Below, piece by piece: positions 17,670-27,168 of a DNA stretch of 64,000 nucleotides. Below the pieces are notes generated by a model that was not told the DNA's origin, did not search any database, and was given only the letters and a program-made list of their open reading frames with translations. The stretch lies in assembly GCF_013366375.1 (NCBI RefSeq), contig NZ_JABWMJ010000001.1, positions 1 through 64,000 on the forward strand, written 5' to 3'. The translations under genes were made by a program, and so were the position numbers. The stretch is from Rhizobacter koreensis. GTDB lineage: Bacteria; Pseudomonadota; Gammaproteobacteria; Burkholderiales; Burkholderiaceae_C. How positions within the stretch are numbered: the first letter of the stretch is position 1; every line of letters starts with the position of its first letter.

Positions 17670-20600
17670 ATGAACGCACCGCTTCCCGAGTCGATCCGTC
17701 GCGCGCTCGAGGACGCGACGCTCGACGACAAGTACCGCCTCGCGAGCGGGCGCGTGTTCATGAGCGGGGTGCAGGCGCTGGTCCGCCTGCCGATGCTGCA
17801 GCGCACGCGCGACCGCGCGGCGGGCCTGGCGACCGCGGGCTTCGTGAGCGGCTACCGCGGTTCGCCGCTCGGCGGCTACGACCAGGCGCTCTGGCAGGCC
17901 AAGGAGCACCTGGCGGCGCACGACATCGTGTTCCAGCCCGGCGTCAACGAGGAACTCGCGGCGACCGCCGTGTGGGGCTCGCAGCAACTCGATCTGTACC
18001 CGCAGTCGAAGACCTTCGACGGCGTATTCGGCATCTGGTACGGCAAGGGACCGGGCGTCGACCGCTGCTCCGACGTCTTCAAGCACGCCAACATGGCCGG
18101 CACCGCGCGCCACGGCGGCGTGATCGCGATCGCCGGCGACGACCACATCGCCAAGAGCTCGACCGCGGCGCACCAGAGCGACCACATCTTCAAGGCGTGC
18201 GGCCTGCCGGTTTTCTTCCCGACCAGCGTGCAGGACATCCTCGACATGGGGCTGCACGCGTTCGCGCTGAGCCGCTTCGCGGGCGTCTGGGCCGGCATGA
18301 AGACGATCCAGGAGATCGTCGAGTCCGCGTCGAGCGTGTCGGTCGACCCGGACCGCGTCGAGATCGTGATCCCGACCGACTTCCCGATGCCCGACGGCGG
18401 CCTGCACATCCGCTGGCCCGACCCGCCGCTCGAGCAGGAAGCGCGGCTGATGAACCACAAGTGGTACGCCGCACTCGCCTACGTGCGCGCGAACCGGCTC
18501 AACCACGACGTGATCGCCGGGCCGAACGACCGCTTCGGGATCATCGCGAGCGGCAAGGCCTACAACGACACGCGTCAGGCGCTGCACGACCTCGGCCTCG
18601 ACGACGACACGTGCCGGCGCCTCGGCATCCGCCTGCACAAAGTCAACGTGGTGTGGCCGCTCGAGGCGACGATCACGCGCGCGTTCGCGCAAGGTCTCGA
18701 CGAGATCCTGGTGGTCGAGGAAAAGCGCCAGGTCATCGAGTACCAACTCAAGGAAGAGCTCTACAACTGGCGCCCGGACGTGCGCCCCAACGTGCTCGGC
18801 AAGTTCGACGAGGCCGACGACACGGTGGCGCGCGCCGGCCCGTTCGGCGGCCACGGCGGCGAATGGGCGCAGCCCAACCCGAGCCAGAACTGGCTGCTGC
18901 GCGCGCAGGCCGACCTGACGCCGGCGATCATCGCCAAGGCGATCGGCAAGCGTCTCGGCAAGCTGCGCGGCGGCCTCGACCGCGACACCGCGGCGCGCAT
19001 CGAAGCGCGTCTCGCGCTCATCGACGCCAAGGAGAAGAGCCTCGCCGCGAGCAGCGCCGCGAGCGCGGCGGGTGGGGCCGAACGCGTGCCCTTCTTCTGC
19101 AGCGGCTGCCCGCACAACACCAGCACCAAGGTGCCCGAGGGCTCGCGCGCGGTCGCCGGCATCGGCTGCCACTACATGGCGGTCTGGATGGACCGTTCGA
19201 CGGTCACCTTCAGCCAGATGGGCGGCGAAGGCGTCTCGTGGGTCGGCCAGGCGCCGTTCACCAGCGAGCGCCACGTGTTCGCGAACCTCGGCGACGGCAC
19301 CTACTACCACTCGGGGCTGCTCGCGGTACGCCAGGCGATCGCCGCCAAGGTCAACATCACCTACAAGATCCTCTACAACGACGCGGTCGCGATGACCGGC
19401 GGCCAGCCGGTCGACGGCACGCTCAAGGTGCCGGAGATGACGCGCGAGCTCGACGCCGAAGGCGCGGCGAAGATCGTGGTCGTCACCGACGAGCCCGAGA
19501 AGTACGAGGAGCACGCGATCGCCGCACGCCTCGCGAGCGGCGTTTCCGTGCACCACCGCGACGAGCTCGACCGCATCCAGCGCGAGCTGCGCGAGGTCGC
19601 GGGCTGCACGGTCATCATCTACGACCAGACCTGCGCGACCGAGAAGCGCCGGCGCAGGAAGCGCGGCCTGCTCGCCGAGCCGACCACCCGGGTCGTCATC
19701 AACGAGCTGGTCTGCGAGGCCTGCGGCGACTGCTCCGTGCAGAGCAACTGCCTGTCGGTCGAGCCGGTCGAGACCGAGTTCGGGCGCAAGCGTCGCATCA
19801 ACCAGAACACCTGCAACAAGGACTACTCGTGCCTGAAGGGGTTCTGCCCCAGCTTCGTGACGGTCGAAGGCGGCACCTGGAAGGGCCCCGCCAAGGCGAC
19901 GCCGCAGCGGCCCGACCCTTCCGCCCTGCCGCCGCTGCCGGAGCCGGCGCTACCGACGGCCGAGTCGGCCTGGGGCATCGTGGTCGCCGGAGTCGGCGGC
20001 ACCGGCGTCATCACGATCGGCCAGCTGCTCGGCATGGCCGCGCACCTCGAGGGCAAGGGCGTCGTGACGCAGGACGCCGCCGGTCTCGCGCAGAAGGGCG
20101 GCGCGACCTGGAGCCACATCCAGATCGCGGACCGGCCGGAGGCGATCTTCACGACCAAGGTCGGGGCGGCCGAGGCCGACCTCGTGATCGGCTGCGACCC
20201 GATCGTCACCGCCAACCCGGCGACGCTCGCGACCCTGCGCGAGGGGCGCAGCTTCGTCGCGCTCAACACGCACGGGGCGCCGACGGCGGCGTTCGTCAGC
20301 CATCGCGACTGGGAGTTCCCGGCCGGGCACTGCGACGCCGCCATCGACGCCGCGGCGGGCGCCGGCAACGTCGGCCGGCTCGACGCCGACAAACTCGCGG
20401 TCCAGCTGGTCGGCGACTCGATCTACGCCAACCCGCTGCTGCTCGGCTACGCCTGGCAGCGCGGCCGGGTGCCGGTGTCGCACGCCGCGCTGCTGCGCGC
20501 GATCGAGCTCAACGGCGTGCAGGTCGAGCGCAACAAGGCCGCGTTCGAGTGGGGACGGCGCGCCGCCCACGACCTCGCCGCGGTCGAGGCGCTCGTCGCA

Positions 20601-21284
20601 CCGGCGCAGGTGATCGAATTCGTGAAGAAGAGCGTCAACGTCGACGACTTCATCGCGCGCCGGGTCGCCTTCCTCACCGACTACCAGAACGCCGCCTACG
20701 CGGCCGACTACCGCGCGGTCGTCGAGCGTGTGCGTGCGGCCGAGGCGCCGTTCGGCGGGACGCGCCTCACCCAGGCGGTCGCCGGCGGCCTGTTCCGGCT
20801 GATGGCCTACAAGGACGAGTACGAGGTCGCGCGGCTGCACGCCGATACGGGCTTCCTCGAGCGCGTCGCCGCGCAGTTCGAGGGCGACTGGCGCGTCCAC
20901 TACCACCTCGCGCCGCCGCTGCTCGCCAGGCGCAACGAGCGCGGCGAGCTCGTGAAGCGTCGCTTCGGCCCGTGGATGGGCGGCGCGTTCAAGCTGCTCG
21001 CACGCTTCAAGGGCCTGCGCGGCACGCCGTTCGATCCGTTTGGTCGGACCGAAGAGCGCCGCACGGAGCGCGCGCTGATCGGCGAGTACCGGGCCACCGT
21101 CGACGAACTGCTGGGGTCGCTGAGCACGGGCAACCTGGGCCTCGCAGTCGAGATCGCGCGCGTCGCCGACGACATCCGCGGCTACGGCCACGTCAAGGCG
21201 CGCCACCTGGCCGCAGCGCGCGCCAAGTGGGACGGACTGCTGGCGCGCTGGCGCTCGGACACCGCGGAACGCCTCGCGGCGTAA
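17670..21284 (+). CDS. Indolepyruvate ferredoxin oxidoreductase, fused alpha-beta type
   Basis: This enzyme oxidatively decarboxylates aryl-pyruvates such as indolepyruvate to acyl-CoA with ferredoxin. The 1204-residue chain fuses the alpha (TPP) and beta (gamma-type 2-oxoacid:acceptor) parts that are separate IorA and IorB proteins in archaea. N-terminal landmarks are TAGFVSGYRGSPLGGYD and FQPGVNEELAATAVWGSQQ; the TPP-binding region contains GIGCHYMAVW and GDGTYYHSGLLA. A Cys-rich Fe-S segment begins at Cys682 (CEACGDCSVQSNC, then CNKDYSCLKGFCPSF). The beta-type domain starts with VAGVGGTGVITIGQLLG. The start is ATG 17670; earlier in-frame codons precede the terminator. It stands alone, with no ferredoxin gene beside it. 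Confidence 0.93.
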   Translation: MNAPLPESIRRALEDATLDDKYRLASGRVFMSGVQALVRLPMLQRTRDRAAGLATAGFVSGYRGSPLGGYDQALWQAKEHLAAHDIVFQPGVNEELAATAVWGSQQLDLYPQSKTFDGVFGIWYGKGPGVDRCSDVFKHANMAGTARHGGVIAIAGDDHIAKSSTAAHQSDHIFKACGLPVFFPTSVQDILDMGLHAFALSRFAGVWAGMKTIQEIVESASSVSVDPDRVEIVIPTDFPMPDGGLHIRWPDPPLEQEARLMNHKWYAALAYVRANRLNHDVIAGPNDRFGIIASGKAYNDTRQALHDLGLDDDTCRRLGIRLHKVNVVWPLEATITRAFAQGLDEILVVEEKRQVIEYQLKEELYNWRPDVRPNVLGKFDEADDTVARAGPFGGHGGEWAQPNPSQNWLLRAQADLTPAIIAKAIGKRLGKLRGGLDRDTAARIEARLALIDAKEKSLAASSAASAAGGAERVPFFCSGCPHNTSTKVPEGSRAVAGIGCHYMAVWMDRSTVTFSQMGGEGVSWVGQAPFTSERHVFANLGDGTYYHSGLLAVRQAIAAKVNITYKILYNDAVAMTGGQPVDGTLKVPEMTRELDAEGAAKIVVVTDEPEKYEEHAIAARLASGVSVHHRDELDRIQRELREVAGCTVIIYDQTCATEKRRRRKRGLLAEPTTRVVINELVCEACGDCSVQSNCLSVEPVETEFGRKRRINQNTCNKDYSCLKGFCPSFVTVEGGTWKGPAKATPQRPDPSALPPLPEPALPTAESAWGIVVAGVGGTGVITIGQLLGMAAHLEGKGVVTQDAAGLAQKGGATWSHIQIADRPEAIFTTKVGAAEADLVIGCDPIVTANPATLATLREGRSFVALNTHGAPTAAFVSHRDWEFPAGHCDAAIDAAAGAGNVGRLDADKLAVQLVGDSIYANPLLLGYAWQRGRVPVSHAALLRAIELNGVQVERNKAAFEWGRRAAHDLAAVEALVAPAQVIEFVKKSVNVDDFIARRVAFLTDYQNAAYAADYRAVVERVRAAEAPFGGTRLTQAVAGGLFRLMAYKDEYEVARLHADTGFLERVAAQFEGDWRVHYHLAPPLLARRNERGELVKRRFGPWMGGAFKLLARFKGLRGTPFDPFGRTEERRTERALIGEYRATVDELLGSLSTGNLGLAVEIARVADDIRGYGHVKARHLAAARAKWDGLLARWRSDTAERLAA

Positions 21285-21347
21285 AACCGGCCAGCGGCAA
21301 GGCCCGGGAATTGCCTGCTCGCGACATTCCGGCCTCGAGTCACCCTG

Positions 21348-23660
21348 ATGTCCAACCCATCGCACCGCGCGCCCGACGACCGCGCACCCCGCACCACACC
21401 CACCGCGCGTGGCGACGACCACCGCCGACGATCGAGCGCCGTTGCCGGCGAGCTCGAGATGTGGGGCGGCCTCGAGTGCACCGTCAACCGCGTCAACGAC
21501 ACCTACCTCGATCAGCTCGAACGCAACGGCCACGCCACCCGTGACGACGACCTGCCGCGTTTCGCGTCGCTCGGCATCCGCACGATCCGCTACCCGGTGC
21601 TTTGGGAGCGCACCGCGCCGAATGGCCTCGCCAGTGCCGACTGGTCGTGGGCGGACGCCCGCGTTCCGGCCCTGCGTGCGCTCGGCATCACTCCCATCCT
21701 CGGGCTCGTGCATCACGGCAGCGGCCCGCGCCACACCAACCTCCTCGACCCGGGCTTTGCCGACGGCCTGGCCGAATTCGCCGGCGCGGTGGCCGAGCGC
21801 TTCCCGTGGGTCGAGCACTGGACGCCGGTCAACGAGCCGCTGACGACCGCCCGCTTCAGCGCGCTCTACGGCATCTGGCACCCGCACCTGAAGGACGACC
21901 GCGCCTTCGTCGCCGCGGTGCTGAACGAGTGCCGCGGCACCGTGCTCGCCATGCGCGCGATCCGCCGCGTCAACCCCGGGGCGAAGCTGATCCAGACCGA
22001 CGACCTGGGCAAGACCTGGGGCATCGCCGAACTGGCTTCGACCGTCGAGTTCTACAACCAGCGGCGCTGGCTCTCGTGGGACCTGCTGTGCGGCAAGGTC
22101 GGCCCCGAGCACCCGCTCTGGGACTACCTCGTCCGCGCGGGCGCGAGCGAAGCCGACCTGCGGTGGTTCGCCGAGAACCCGTGCCCGCCGGACGTGATCG
22201 GCATCAACTACTACGTGACGAGCGAGCGCTGGCTCGACCGCCCCGGCGAGTGCGAGGGCCGCCCCGCGGGCGAGCGCGACGGCGTCGGCTTCATCGACGT
22301 CGAGGCGGTGCGCGCGGTCGCGACGCCGCCGCTCGGCATCGGCCGGCTGCTCGACGAATGCTGGCAGCGCTACGGGCTGCCGATCGCGATCACCGAGGCG
22401 CACCTCGACGCGCGCCGCGAGGACCAGATGCGCTGGCTGCTCGAGATCTGGCGCGCCGCCGAGCAGGCGCGCGAGGCCGGCATCGACGTGCGTGCGGTCA
22501 CTGCATGGGCGCTGCTCGGCTCGTTCGACTGGAATTGCCTGGTCGGCGCCTGCCGCGGCTACTACGAACCCGGTCCGTTCGACCTGCGCGCGCCGCTGCC
22601 GCGGCCGACCGGGCTTGCGCGCCTGATCCGGGAACTCGCGACCGGCCAGCCGCCCCGGCACCCGGTGCTGCAGGGCGAGGGCTGGTGGCGCCGGCCGGAT
22701 CGCTTCGTCTGCAAGCCGGTGCGCGTCGAGACCGTGGTGACGCCGCTGGCGATGTATCGCCATCCGGTGCCGGCGGATCAGCGGACGCCGATCCTCGTCA
22801 GCGGCGCGAACGGCACGCTCGGCCAGGCGTTCGCGCGCCTCTGCGTGCAGCGCAACCTGGCGTTCCGGGTCCTCGATCGGGCGGCGATGGACATCGCCGA
22901 CCCTGCCTCGGTGATGGCGGCGATCGCGCGCCACCAGCCGTGGGCGATCGTCAACACGAGCGGCTATGTGCGGATCGACGACGCCGAGGCCGAGGCTGAC
23001 CGGTGCTTCCGCGAGAACACGACCGGCCCGCGCGTGCTCGCCGAATGCTGCGCCGACGCCGGCATCGCGCTCGTCACGTTCTCGAGCGATCAGGTGTTCG
23101 ACGGCCGCAAAGCCACGCCGTACGTCGAGAGCGACACGCCGGCGCCGCTCAACGTCTACGGCCGCAGCAAGGCCGAAGCCGAAGCGGCGGTGCTGGCGCG
23201 CCACCCCGGCGCGCTGGTGGTGCGCACCAGCGCCTTCTTCGGGCCCTGGGACGGCCACAACTTCCTCGTCCACGCGCTCACGGCCCTCGCCGACGGCAAG
23301 GCGTTCGCGGCCGCCGACGACGTGCGCGTCGCACCCACCTACGTGCCCGACCTGGTCAACACCTGCCTCGATCTGCTGGTCGACGGCGAGAGCGGCATCG
23401 TCCACCTCGTCAACGTAGGCGACATGAGCTGGGCCGAGCTCGCGCGCGCCGCGGCGCAACGCGCCGACGTCGATACGAGGAGCCTGCGCCCGTGTGCGAA
23501 CGCGCAGCTCGCGCTGGCCGCCCCGCGCCCGCGCTACAGCGTGCTCGCCAGCGAGCGCGTCTCGCTGATGCCGGCGCTCGACGACGCGCTCGCCCGCTTC
23601 GCCGCCGAGTTCGTGGCCAACCGGGAGCGGCTCGCCGCGGCCCACGCCAGGCGTGGCTGA
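21348..23660 (+). CDS. Bifunctional fusion: GH1-like glycosidase + RmlD-like sugar-nucleotide reductase
   Basis: The 770-residue protein has two enzymes in one chain. Residues about 38-440 form a family 1 glycosidase-like TIM barrel with the acid/base motif WTPVNEP (Glu163) and a nucleophile candidate in ITEAH (Glu350). Residues about 480-765 form an extended SDR of the dTDP-4-dehydrorhamnose reductase type: GANGTLG for NAD(P) binding (about 486-492), FSSDQVFDG, YGRSK (Tyr604, Lys608) and RTSAFFGPWDGHNF. Family knowledge says RmlD reduces a 4-keto sugar nucleotide. The first 37 residues are disordered and an internal ATG at 21459 (MWGGLEC) may be the real start. It overlaps the next gene by 8 nt, so both are surely coexpressed. 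Confidence 0.85.
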   Translation: MSNPSHRAPDDRAPRTTPTARGDDHRRRSSAVAGELEMWGGLECTVNRVNDTYLDQLERNGHATRDDDLPRFASLGIRTIRYPVLWERTAPNGLASADWSWADARVPALRALGITPILGLVHHGSGPRHTNLLDPGFADGLAEFAGAVAERFPWVEHWTPVNEPLTTARFSALYGIWHPHLKDDRAFVAAVLNECRGTVLAMRAIRRVNPGAKLIQTDDLGKTWGIAELASTVEFYNQRRWLSWDLLCGKVGPEHPLWDYLVRAGASEADLRWFAENPCPPDVIGINYYVTSERWLDRPGECEGRPAGERDGVGFIDVEAVRAVATPPLGIGRLLDECWQRYGLPIAITEAHLDARREDQMRWLLEIWRAAEQAREAGIDVRAVTAWALLGSFDWNCLVGACRGYYEPGPFDLRAPLPRPTGLARLIRELATGQPPRHPVLQGEGWWRRPDRFVCKPVRVETVVTPLAMYRHPVPADQRTPILVSGANGTLGQAFARLCVQRNLAFRVLDRAAMDIADPASVMAAIARHQPWAIVNTSGYVRIDDAEAEADRCFRENTTGPRVLAECCADAGIALVTFSSDQVFDGRKATPYVESDTPAPLNVYGRSKAEAEAAVLARHPGALVVRTSAFFGPWDGHNFLVHALTALADGKAFAAADDVRVAPTYVPDLVNTCLDLLVDGESGIVHLVNVGDMSWAELARAAAQRADVDTRSLRPCANAQLALAAPRPRYSVLASERVSLMPALDDALARFAAEFVANRERLAAAHARRG

Positions 23661-26121
23661 GGGAGGGACCGGCCGCGCGAGGGCGCACTCGCATCCCGCG
23701 CCCGTCGACGCGCGTCCGCTCGCCGACGCGGCCGCCCCGTTCCGGTCGTTCTGGATGGGCGGCTTCGAAGGCGCCGACCACATCAACGGGCTCGGCGTTC
23801 CGCTCGACATGGTTCGGGGCAACGGCCACCTGGCGCAGCTCGACGACGACTACCGGCGCCTCGCGCGCATCGGCCTGCGCACGGTGCGCGAGAGCATCGG
23901 CTGGCGCCTCGCCGAGCGCTCCGGCGCGCCGCCCCGCCAGCGCTTCGACTTCTCGCGCGCCCTGCGCATGGCCGACGCCGCCGCGCGCCACGGCGTGCAG
24001 ATCCTCTGGACGTTGATGCACTACGGGCGTCCGGACGACGTCGACGTCTACGAGCCGGGCTTCGTCGACCGCATGGGCGAGTACGCGGCGGCCGCGGCGC
24101 GCGCGCTGCGCGGCAGCAGCGCCGAGCCGGCCGTCTACACGCCGATCAACGAGATCAGCTTCTATGCGTGGGCGGTGGCGGACACCGAGCTGTTCCACCC
24201 CTACCGGCGCGAGTCGGAGCGCCGCCGCAAGCCCGGAGAGCCGCCCGGGCGGGTCGGCGTCATGGTCAAGCGCCACCTGGTGCAGGCATCGCTGCGCGCG
24301 ATCGCCGCGATCCGCGCCGAGGACCCCGGCGCGCGCATCCTGCACGTCGAGCCGATCGTGCGCCAGGTCGCGCCGCAGCACGCGCTCGAGCTCAGTGCGC
24401 GCGCCGAGGAGGCCGACACCCACCAGTGGCAGTCGTGGGACATGCACGCCGGACGGCTGATGCCCGAACTCGGCGGGCATCCCGACACGCTCGACCTGCT
24501 CGGCGTCAACTACTACCACGACGGTCAGTGGGAGATCGAGACCGGCGCACGCCTCCAGTGGCACCTGCGCGACCCGCGCCGGCTGCCGTTCGAGTCGCTG
24601 CTGCAGTCGGCGTGGAAGCGCTACCGGCGCCCGCTCGTCGTCACCGAGACCAGCCACGTCGGGGTCGGCCGCGCCCAGTGGATCGACGAGGCGTCGGCGG
24701 CGGTCGAGCGCGCGCGCCGCATGGGCGTGCCGGTGCACGGCATCTGCCTCTACCCGGTGGTCGACCGCCCGGACTGGAGCAACGACCAGCACTGGCATCG
24801 GAGCGGCGTCTGGGACGTCGACCCGCCCGAATCGCCGACGCCGCTGCGCCGGCGCCTCAACCTCGGCTTCGCCAAGTCGATCCGGCGCGCGCAACGGCGG
24901 CTGCCCGCCGCGCCGATCGCGGCGCGCGCGATGCCGCACCTGCTGGTGCTCTCGCATTGGCCGTGGAACCTGCCGCGCCAGCGTGCGCACCACCTGCTGG
25001 CCCGCCTGGCGGAGCACTACCAGGTGGTGTGGATCGACCCGCCGGCGCACGCGGCGGTCCCGCCCTGCGTGCAGCGCGGCTCGCCCTGCACGGGCGTCGA
25101 GCTGCTGCGCCCGCTGACCCCGGTCGAGGCGCCCGGCTGGGCCGACGCGCAGTTGCCGGTGCTGCGCGACCTGCTCGCCAGGTACGTCGCCACGCATGCG
25201 GTCGCCGAGCCGATCGTCTGGGTGACGACGCCGCTCGCACTGCCGCTCGTCGACGCGCTGCGCCCGCGCACGCTGATCTACGACGCGATCGACGTGGCGG
25301 CGCTCGCCCAAGGCGAGCCGATGCAACGCCACGAAGCGGCGCTGCTGGCACGCGCCGACCTGGTCTTCGCCGGGCCCGGCCGGCACGTCGAGGTCGCGCC
25401 CACGCGGCCGGATGCGGTCGCGCTGCCGAACGGCGTCGACGCCGCGTCATGGCGTGGCGGCAGCCGCGCGGTGCACGACAGCGGCGCGCTCGATGCGATC
25501 GAGCAGCGCATCGGTCGGCCGCGTCTCGGCTTTGCCGGGCTGGTCGACGAGCGCATCGATCTCGACCTGGTCGCGGCGCTTGCCGACGCCGACCCGTCAC
25601 GGCACGTGGTAATGGTCGGACCAATCACGAAAGCGGCGCCCGCAGCGTTGCCGCGGCGCCCGAACCTGCACTGGCTCGGCGCGCAGCCCGACGACGTGCT
25701 GGCGGCACTCGTCGACGGATGGGACGTCTGCCTGCTGCCGTTCGAGCAGGGCGTAGGCGCGCGGCGCGGCGAGCCGATCGAGGCGCTCGAGTTCGCCGCG
25801 GCCGGCAAGCCGATCGTCGCGACGAACGCCGTGGCAACGCTTGGCAATGCCGTGGCGACCTGTACGGACCGCGACGCGTTCATTGCGACGTGCCGCGCCC
25901 TGCTGGCCGAAGCGCCGGCCGCACGCGAGCGCCGCAACGCCGCGCTCGACGATGCCGTTCGGCATCACGCGTGGGACGATGTCGCGCAGCGCGCCCAGGC
26001 TGCGATCGAGGCACAGTTGGCGCGGTTGCCGGGCAGCCCGTCGCAGCCCGACCTTTCGTCGCTGGGTCCCCCGCGTGCCGCGGCGGTCGACACGACATCC
26101 ATCGACACCGATCGACGCTGA
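23653..26121 (+). CDS. Bifunctional fusion: glycosidase-like domain + glycosyltransferase
   Basis: The 822-residue protein starts with GTG 23653 inside the end of the preceding gene. Residues about 30-400 are a TIM-barrel glycosidase-like domain. It keeps a Glu in YTPINEISFY (Glu167) and another in VVTETSH (Glu332), the positions of acid/base and nucleophile, together with LGVNYYHDGQWEIE. From about residue 427 (MPHLLVLSHWPWNLPRQRAHH) a GT-B glycosyltransferase of the GT4 type follows, with TLIYDAIDV, GFAGLVDERIDLDL and the donor-site-like GEPIEALEFAAAGKPIVATNA. No membrane segment is visible. Together with its partner it suggests assembly of an unusual glycan or glycoside; the product is unknown. 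Confidence 0.82.
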   Translation: MAEGGTGRARAHSHPAPVDARPLADAAAPFRSFWMGGFEGADHINGLGVPLDMVRGNGHLAQLDDDYRRLARIGLRTVRESIGWRLAERSGAPPRQRFDFSRALRMADAAARHGVQILWTLMHYGRPDDVDVYEPGFVDRMGEYAAAAARALRGSSAEPAVYTPINEISFYAWAVADTELFHPYRRESERRRKPGEPPGRVGVMVKRHLVQASLRAIAAIRAEDPGARILHVEPIVRQVAPQHALELSARAEEADTHQWQSWDMHAGRLMPELGGHPDTLDLLGVNYYHDGQWEIETGARLQWHLRDPRRLPFESLLQSAWKRYRRPLVVTETSHVGVGRAQWIDEASAAVERARRMGVPVHGICLYPVVDRPDWSNDQHWHRSGVWDVDPPESPTPLRRRLNLGFAKSIRRAQRRLPAAPIAARAMPHLLVLSHWPWNLPRQRAHHLLARLAEHYQVVWIDPPAHAAVPPCVQRGSPCTGVELLRPLTPVEAPGWADAQLPVLRDLLARYVATHAVAEPIVWVTTPLALPLVDALRPRTLIYDAIDVAALAQGEPMQRHEAALLARADLVFAGPGRHVEVAPTRPDAVALPNGVDAASWRGGSRAVHDSGALDAIEQRIGRPRLGFAGLVDERIDLDLVAALADADPSRHVVMVGPITKAAPAALPRRPNLHWLGAQPDDVLAALVDGWDVCLLPFEQGVGARRGEPIEALEFAAAGKPIVATNAVATLGNAVATCTDRDAFIATCRALLAEAPAARERRNAALDDAVRHHAWDDVAQRAQAAIEAQLARLPGSPSQPDLSSLGPPRAAAVDTTSIDTDRR

Positions 26122-26164
26122 TTGCAACCTTCGTCGATCGGCCGATGCCGCACGCTCGCGCCCG

Positions 26165-26386
26165 CTATGCAGCGGCGCGCACCCGCACGAGGTGCGGCCC
26201 ACTTCGAACGTCGTCGCCGACGCGCAGCTTTCGGCCGCGGCGCATTTCGACCTCGCCATTGACCATCACCTCGCCCGCAGCGATAAGCGCTTTCGCATTG
26301 CCGCCCGACGATGCGATGCCGCAGGCCTTGAGCAATGCGTCGAGTGCGATGTGCTCGCCGCGCAAGTCCAGATAAACAGGTTCCAT
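26165..26386 (-). CDS. S4-domain RNA-binding protein (YbcJ-like)
   Basis: The 73 residues are one S4 RNA-binding domain: IALDALLKACGIASSGGNAKALIAAGEVMVNGEVEMRRGRKLRVGDDV contains, in pieces, LKACGIASSGG, AKALIAAGEV and RRGRKLRVGD, the core of the fold. Small free-standing S4 proteins of this kind (YbcJ) are thought to bind structured RNA or ribosomal particles. I chose ATG 26386 (MEPVYLDLRGEHI); a TTG 6 nt upstream is less likely. It converges with the glycosyltransferase fusion gene and diverges from the H-NS gene. Confidence 0.85.
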   Translation of the reverse strand: MEPVYLDLRGEHIALDALLKACGIASSGGNAKALIAAGEVMVNGEVEMRRGRKLRVGDDVRSGPHLVRVRAAA

Positions 26387-26478
26387 GCGCAATTGGACCC
26401 GATCTCCCCGTCTTCGGACGTGTCACGCCGACGCAATTAGACTTATGGTCCTTTCGTTCTTTTTCCCATAGGACTTAG

Positions 26479-27000
26479 ATGCCCAAGACGTACGCCCAGA
26501 TCACGAAGCAAATCGAGGCACTCAGAGCCGAAGCCGAACAACTCCGCAAGCGCGAAGTCAGCGAAGTGATCGAGAAGATCAATGCGGCGATCGACGCCTA
26601 CGGCATCACCGCGGAAGACCTTTTCGGTCCGCGGCGCCAGCGCGCGAGCGGCGCGGCGAGCAAGGGAAGCGGCGCGCGTGCCGGCCGTCAGCCGAAGTAC
26701 AGCGACGGCGCCGGCAACGTGTGGGGCGGCATGGGTCCGCGCCCCAGGTGGCTGCGCGACGCGATCGCCGGCGGCAAGTCGCTCGAGGACTTCCTCACGT
26801 CGCGCAGCGGCGGCGGCGACGAAGCGGCGGCACCGCGCAAGGCAGCCGGCAAGCGCGCCGGCCGCAAGGCGGCCCGTGGCGCGTCGACCACCCGTTTCAG
26901 CGATGGCAGCAACAACTGGAGCGGTCGCGGCCCGCAGCCGGGATGGCTGAAGCAGGCGCTCGCGAGCGGCAAGTCGCTCGACGACCTGCGCGTCGCATGA
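26479..27000 (+). CDS. H-NS-family nucleoid protein with two DNA-binding domains
   Basis: H-NS proteins bind AT-rich DNA and silence genes. The N-terminal coiled coil (residues 1-45, QITKQIEALRAEAEQLRKRE) is the oligomerisation part, with the YGITAEDLFG linker typical of betaproteobacterial members. The C-terminal DNA-binding domain occurs twice: YSDGAGNVWGGMGPRPRWL (74-92) with GGKSLEDF, and FSDGSNNWSGRGPQPGWL (140-157) with SGKSLDDL. A Lys/Ala/Arg-rich linker (about 117-136) joins them. Usual members have one copy and about 100 residues, so this is a tandem duplication. The upstream region (26387-26478) is unusually AT-rich and may be autoregulated. Confidence 0.9.
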   Translation: MPKTYAQITKQIEALRAEAEQLRKREVSEVIEKINAAIDAYGITAEDLFGPRRQRASGAASKGSGARAGRQPKYSDGAGNVWGGMGPRPRWLRDAIAGGKSLEDFLTSRSGGGDEAAAPRKAAGKRAGRKAARGASTTRFSDGSNNWSGRGPQPGWLKQALASGKSLDDLRVA

Positions 27001-27014
27001 ACGAGCGCTGAACG

Positions 27015-27040
27015 CGCGAGGTGCCGTCAGGCGCCTCGCG
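27015..27040 (+). terminator. Strong hairpin after the H-NS gene, possible terminator
   Basis: An 11-bp stem (CGCGAGGTGCC with GGCGCCTCGCG, one G-T pair) and a GTCA loop lie 14 nt after the stop codon. No T-run follows, so it may act as a Rho-assisted terminator or 3' mRNA stabiliser. Confidence 0.4.
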
Positions 27041-27168
27041 TCGTCACTGGCGGAGCACGCTCGTCACGCACGACGTGCGTTGCCGACCGCTTCGCGAAAC
27101 CGGCAGCGTTGCTGCCTCCCCCATCGCCTTCGCGCCGTCCGGCCCCAGGCGATCGCCGCCGCAGGGCG

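Noticed and set aside
19950..23822. A 1290-codon open frame on the minus strand, antisense to iorAB and the GH1-RmlD gene
   Set aside because: It is antisense to two well-supported genes, its product is Arg/Val/Ala-rich without any domain, and long antisense frames are expected at this GC content.
27101..27116. A 6-bp hairpin (GGCAGC/GCTGCC) as terminator of the monooxygenase gene
   Set aside because: The stem is short and only GGTTT follows; it is too weak to call.
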